A stretch of DNA of 35,065 nt from Crocinitomicaceae bacterium TMED16 (GTDB taxonomy: Bacteria > Bacteroidota > Bacteroidia > Flavobacteriales_D > Crocinitomicaceae), in contig NHBV01000022.1 of NCBI GenBank assembly GCA_002167775.1, positions 1 to 35,065 of the forward strand. The letters run 5' to 3'. Position numbers and translations under genes: made by a program. Position 1 is the stretch's first letter. Each line of letters starts with the position of its first letter. This document shows, one piece after another, positions 31,703-35,065 of this stretch. Under the pieces are notes generated by a model. The model did no database searches and had not been told where the DNA came from. It was given only the letters and a program-made list of their open reading frames with translations.

Positions 31703-32953
31703 ATGTCTGCAGATATTTTTGAAAAAATCGAAGCCAATAGAGGGCCTTTGGGTGTTCACGCCAAGCAATCACATGGTTATTATACATTCCCAAAGCTAGA
31801 AGGTGAAATTAGCCCGCACATGGTTTTTAGGGGTAAAAAAATGCTGAATTGGTCGCTAAATAACTATTTAGGCTTGGCAAATGATCCTGAAGTCAGAAAA
31901 CTGGATGCTGAAGTAGCTCAAGAATATGGATTCTCTCATCCAATGGGTGCTAGAATGATGAGTGGAAATACTGACTTTCATGAACAACTAGAAAATGAGT
32001 TATCCGAGTTTGTTGAAAAAGAAGATACCATATTATGCAACTTCGGATATCAAGCCGTACTTTCTTGTATTGATGCGTTAGTCGACAGAAAGGATGTTAT
32101 TGTCTATGACGCAGAATCACATGCTTGCATATTAGATGGTGTTCGACTCCACATGGGTAAAAGATACGTCTTCAAACATAACGATGTTGAGGACTGTGAA
32201 AAGCAATTGATTCGCGCTGAAAAACTAGCTGAAGAGACAGGAGGTGCTATTCTTGTGATTACCGAGGGTGTTTTCGGTATGCGAGGAGACCAAGGTAAAG
32301 TAAAAGAGATTGTTGCTTTAAAGGAAAAATATAATTTCAGACTTTTCGTTGACGATGCCCATGGTATAGGAACACTTGGTGCAAAAGGTGGCGGAACTGG
32401 ACAAGAGCAAGGCTGCCAAGATGGTATTGACATCTATTTTGGAACGTTTGCAAAGTCATTTGCATTAATTGGTGGATTTATTTCTAGCGACGCACAAGTT
32501 GTTGAATATTTACGCTATAACATGCGTTCTCAAATTTTCGCAAAATCTCTTCCTATGACGCTCGTAAAAGGTGCGTTAAAAAGGCTTGAGATCATGAGAA
32601 GAAGTACAGCACATAAAGATAAACTTTGGGAGATTACCAATGCACTAAAAACTGGTTTGGTAGACAATGGTTTCGAGATAGGACCTTCAAATTCATGTGT
32701 AACTCCTGTATATTTGAGTGGTTCAGTACCAGAGGCTACAAATCTAATTTACGATTTGCGCGAAAATCACAACGTATTCTGCTCTATGGTTATCTATCCG
32801 GTTGTACCAAAAGGAATGATTATTTTGAGATTGATTCCAACTGCATCACACACCCTTGAAGATGTGAAGTTCACAATTGATTGTTTTTCAAAAATCGTTG
32901 ATAAACTCAAGGCAGGAGAATATGTTGCGGACGAGATTGCGCCTATTAAGTAG
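31703..32953 (+). CDS. Alpha-oxoamine synthase, probably serine palmitoyltransferase-like
   Basis: A PLP enzyme that condenses an amino acid with an acyl-CoA. The 416 residues show SLNNYLGLA (51-59), GARMMSGN (82-89), the His of AESHACILDG (137-146), the PLP aspartate pair in FVDDAHGIGTLG (215-226) and the PLP lysine K251 in GTFAKSFALIGGF. Among alpha-oxoamine synthases (KBL, BioF, HemA, SPT) it looks closest to the Bacteroidota group annotated as serine palmitoyltransferase, the first step to sphingolipids. The same fold with cysteate would start capnine-type sulfonolipids. Which it is cannot be decided from the sequence. It is convergent with cutC, with an 8-base overlap of the coding ends. 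Confidence 0.83.
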   Translation: MSADIFEKIEANRGPLGVHAKQSHGYYTFPKLEGEISPHMVFRGKKMLNWSLNNYLGLANDPEVRKLDAEVAQEYGFSHPMGARMMSGNTDFHEQLENELSEFVEKEDTILCNFGYQAVLSCIDALVDRKDVIVYDAESHACILDGVRLHMGKRYVFKHNDVEDCEKQLIRAEKLAEETGGAILVITEGVFGMRGDQGKVKEIVALKEKYNFRLFVDDAHGIGTLGAKGGGTGQEQGCQDGIDIYFGTFAKSFALIGGFISSDAQVVEYLRYNMRSQIFAKSLPMTLVKGALKRLEIMRRSTAHKDKLWEITNALKTGLVDNGFEIGPSNSCVTPVYLSGSVPEATNLIYDLRENHNVFCSMVIYPVVPKGMIILRLIPTASHTLEDVKFTIDCFSKIVDKLKAGEYVADEIAPIK

Positions 32954-33662
32954 TCCTGTTAGACGGTCTTCTAGAAGAATCCATTAGGAATTTTAGTTTT
33001 TTCTCATCAACCAATAAGACTTCCGAAATAAAGTATTTTGATTTCTCTCGTCGCTGTTTTTGAGTGCCAGAAAAGTGCAATGCATTTGGCTTCAGAAATT
33101 CAATAATTTTGCCAATATTTTCTGGATGTATACCACCACCTGGTAAAATCTGAATGCGACCTGAAGCAAATTCAGTAATCTCTTTCAACCTCTCCTTACC
33201 TTCGAAAACATTGACCTCGCAGCCAGAGGTGAGAATTCGATCGAATTTCATAGAAATCAATTGCTCTATTGCTTTCTGCCAATTGTCAATATCGTCGAAT
33301 GCCTTATGAAATGTCAGTTCAATATTCGGTGTAAGCATACGCAATCGCTTCAAAAAGGAAATATCAAGACTTCTTTCCTCATTCAAAGCACCAACAACTA
33401 TTCCTTGAATGCCTAATTTCTGATAATGAACAACATCCTCCATCATCTGAATTTTTTCATCTTCAGCATATACAAAATCTCCTGAACGCGGACGGATTAG
33501 CACCTGGGTATTCATGCCTAGAGCAACTGATCGCTTGACCAATGCTATCGACGGAGTTAAACCACCACAACTCAATTCTTGACATAGCTCTACCCTATCA
33601 GCCCCAAACTTAGAGGCTAAATTCAGCGCCTTAACACAAGAAACACAAATTTCTACAAGCAT
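32946..33662 (-). CDS. cutC: CutC-family protein
   Basis: A 238-residue TIM-barrel protein of the CutC family. Signatures are VEICVSCVKALNLASKFGADRVELCQ (3-28), SCGGLTPS (31-38), LIRPRSGDFVY (56-66) and LPGGGIHPENI near 174-184. CutC has been linked to copper homeostasis in E. coli, but that role is disputed and its enzymatic activity is not established. It ends inside the 3' end of the convergent alpha-oxoamine synthase gene. Conserved Cys residues near the N-terminus (C6, C9, C27, C32) might bind metal. Confidence 0.92.
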   Translation of the reverse strand: MLVEICVSCVKALNLASKFGADRVELCQELSCGGLTPSIALVKRSVALGMNTQVLIRPRSGDFVYAEDEKIQMMEDVVHYQKLGIQGIVVGALNEERSLDISFLKRLRMLTPNIELTFHKAFDDIDNWQKAIEQLISMKFDRILTSGCEVNVFEGKERLKEITEFASGRIQILPGGGIHPENIGKIIEFLKPNALHFSGTQKQRREKSKYFISEVLLVDEKKLKFLMDSSRRPSNRTT

Positions 33663-33761
33663 AAAAACACAATTAACTGAAATACTAATCGATACATTAG
33701 GATTTAAAGATAAGGTAAAATAGCAATAAGCATTTGGAGATTTGTTGCACTAATTTTTCCC

Positions 33762-33769
33762 TATATTTG
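33762..33769 (+). promoter_or_regulatory. -7 element of the E1 dehydrogenase gene
   Basis: TATATTTG is a full TAnnTTTG match with TTTG 17 bases upstream (33741-33744). Only CAACTA separates it from the ATG at 33776, so the mRNA should start at or next to the start codon. GTTGCA (33744-33749) and TGCAAC (33768-33773) form an inverted pair 18 bases apart around it. Confidence 0.55.
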
Positions 33770-33775
33770 CAACTA

Positions 33776-35065
33776 ATGAAAGGTACGTCAGAAAAAGAGA
33801 AAAAGCAGCACAAATCAGTAGATTTTGAATCTTTTAAAAACCAAGTTTTAGCGGACTACAAGCTTGCGTGTTTATCGCGCGAGGCTTCGCTATTAGGTAG
33901 GAAAGAAGTCTTAACTGGCAAGGCCAAGTTCGGGATCTTTGGAGACGGTAAGGAACTTGCCCAGATTGCGCTTGCAAAAGAATTTAAAAACGGTGATTTT
34001 CGTTCTGGATATTACAGAGACCAAACCATCATGCTGGCTATAGAAGAGCTAACAGTTGAGCAATATTTCGCTGGTTTGTATGCCCATACTGATGTTGAGA
34101 TTGAGCCACAATCCGCGGGCAGACAAATGGGCGGTCATTATGCCACAAGAAATCTTGATGCGCATGGAGAATGGAAAAATTTAATGCTTCAAAAAAATAG
34201 TAGCGCGGATATTTCTCCGACGGCAGGACAGATGCCTAGACTTGTCGGATTGGCACAAGCCTCAAAAGTATACAGAGAAAATGAGGCATTAAGCGCTACA
34301 GAAAAAGCCAAAAAGTTTTCAAATAAGGGAAACGAAGTTGCATTCGGAACCATTGGTGACGCATCAACAAGTGAAGGACCATTTTGGGAATCCATCAATG
34401 CTGCAGGTGTAATGCAAATCCCATTGGTCATGTCTGTATGGGATGATGGCTACGGAATTTCTGTTCCAAGAGAATTTCAAACGACAAAAGGCTCAATATC
34501 GGAGGCTTTATCGGGAATGCAAAGGACAGACGAGAAAAAAGGTTACGAGATATTTGTGACGAAAGGATGGGACTATGCCCACCTTTGCCAAACATATGAA
34601 AAAGCAGTGCGTATAGCCCGCGAAGAACACGTGCCTGTGCTCATACATGTAAAAGAAGTAAACCAACCTCAAGGTCACTCTACCTCAGGATCACATGAAC
34701 GCTACAAGAGCAAAGAGCGCCTAGAATGGGAAAAGGAATTTGATTGTATTGCCAAATTCAAAGAATGGATTTTATCCTTTGACGCCGGAGGAAATAAAAT
34801 TGCTGATGTAGAAACATTGGATAATCTACAGAAAGATGCCAAAACTGAGGTCAGACAGGCAAAAAATGATTCTTGGAAAAGGTTTACCTCAGAAATCCAA
34901 CAAGAGTTAACAGAAGTTACTTCTATTATAGAAGCTGCGGCAGAAACTAGCAGCCAAAAAGCCTTTATCCTTAAAGAATTAGAAAGCCTTAAGAAAGCAT
35001 ACGAACCCATTCGAAAAGACCTGTTGAACGCAGCAAGAAAAGTTATACGCCTCATGTTCAAAGAG
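33776..35065 (+). CDS. 2-oxoacid dehydrogenase E1 component, probably fused alpha/beta (partial)
   Basis: The first 430 codons, open to the window edge. This thiamine-diphosphate enzyme decarboxylates a 2-oxoacid for a pyruvate-, 2-oxoglutarate- or branched-chain-type complex. Visible are an N-terminal E1-alpha domain (about 25-310) with FGIFGDGKELAQIAL (52-66), GRQMGGHYATRN (115-126) and the cofactor motif beginning GD at 194-195 (GDASTSEG). At the usual Asn-Asn site, about 30 residues on, the sequence is D223-D224-G. A helical linker (about 330-430) would lead to an E1-beta half beyond the window; fused E1 proteins of this kind are about 800 residues in Bacteroidota. The exact oxoacid is not decidable here. 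Confidence 0.87.
   Translation, partial: MKGTSEKEKKQHKSVDFESFKNQVLADYKLACLSREASLLGRKEVLTGKAKFGIFGDGKELAQIALAKEFKNGDFRSGYYRDQTIMLAIEELTVEQYFAGLYAHTDVEIEPQSAGRQMGGHYATRNLDAHGEWKNLMLQKNSSADISPTAGQMPRLVGLAQASKVYRENEALSATEKAKKFSNKGNEVAFGTIGDASTSEGPFWESINAAGVMQIPLVMSVWDDGYGISVPREFQTTKGSISEALSGMQRTDEKKGYEIFVTKGWDYAHLCQTYEKAVRIAREEHVPVLIHVKEVNQPQGHSTSGSHERYKSKERLEWEKEFDCIAKFKEWILSFDAGGNKIADVETLDNLQKDAKTEVRQAKNDSWKRFTSEIQQELTEVTSIIEAAAETSSQKAFILKELESLKKAYEPIRKDLLNAARKVIRLMFKE

Noticed and set aside
32104-32433. 109-codon open frame antisense to the alpha-oxoamine synthase
   Set aside because: Ser/Pro-rich shadow of the conserved PLP-enzyme core.

Overview
The window is chromosomal DNA of a member of the Bacteroidota, probably a flavobacteria-like and possibly marine organism. 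The grounds are low GC, almost no Shine-Dalgarno sequences, repeated matches to the Bacteroidota promoter (-33 TTG/TTTG, -7 TAnnTTTG), a short primary sigma factor, a GAPDH with a long N-terminal extension, a fused-type 2-oxoacid dehydrogenase E1, a probable DUF6702 plus M1 peptidase pair and a serine-palmitoyltransferase-like enzyme. The genus cannot be read from the sequence. No rRNA, tRNA, insertion sequence, prophage or CRISPR array was seen. Coding density is high and no gene-free stretch exceeds 300 bases; the longest (31471-31702) holds one promoter match and little else.

Layout. 1-2170: the Lys/Ala-rich tail of an unidentified gene, then serC-serA (serine synthesis). 2212-3734: a Fur/Zur-type regulator divergent from a MerC-like membrane protein and a GTP cyclohydrolase I, with interleaved promoters and a perfect palindrome on the merC start region; this looks like a small metal-responsive island. 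3827-5349: a small sugar-phosphate transferase translationally coupled to an archaeal-type (type II) GAPDH-like dehydrogenase, the least explained pair here. 5358-9164: cyclophilin, a conserved-looking unknown protein whose -7 element sits in a perfect palindrome, and ClpB. 9363-14376: secreted glucosaminidase with LysM repeats, probable DUF6702 protein plus M1 metallopeptidase, a sulfotransferase and a VOC-fold protein.

14402-18864 (minus strand): SUI1-like factor, DMT transporter, DUF58 protein, then era and der, two GTPases of ribosome assembly. 18955-21393: wecB plus a polysaccharide-deacetylase-like protein, a surface-glycan pair. 21404-25270 (minus): a tight five-gene operon dapF, unknown, GNAT acetyltransferase, mltG, glycosylasparaginase, joining peptidoglycan precursor synthesis, glycan-strand termination and a Tat-exported amidohydrolase. 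25401-29420: HtrA/DegP protease, primary sigma factor and the canonical GAPDH. 29422-31470 (minus): LpxH-like phosphoesterase, GT-B glycosyltransferase and a 36-residue one-helix membrane protein. 31703-35065: an alpha-oxoamine synthase of the serine palmitoyltransferase type, cutC convergent with it, and the first 430 codons of the E1 enzyme.

The window is mainly housekeeping and envelope biogenesis. The parts most worth following are the Fur/MerC/FolE island with its operator, the sugar transferase plus type II GAPDH-like pair, the palindrome-embedded promoter at 5898-5936, the TGTCA-N3-TGACA box next to clpB, and several -7 elements placed so close to start codons that the mRNAs should be leaderless or nearly so.
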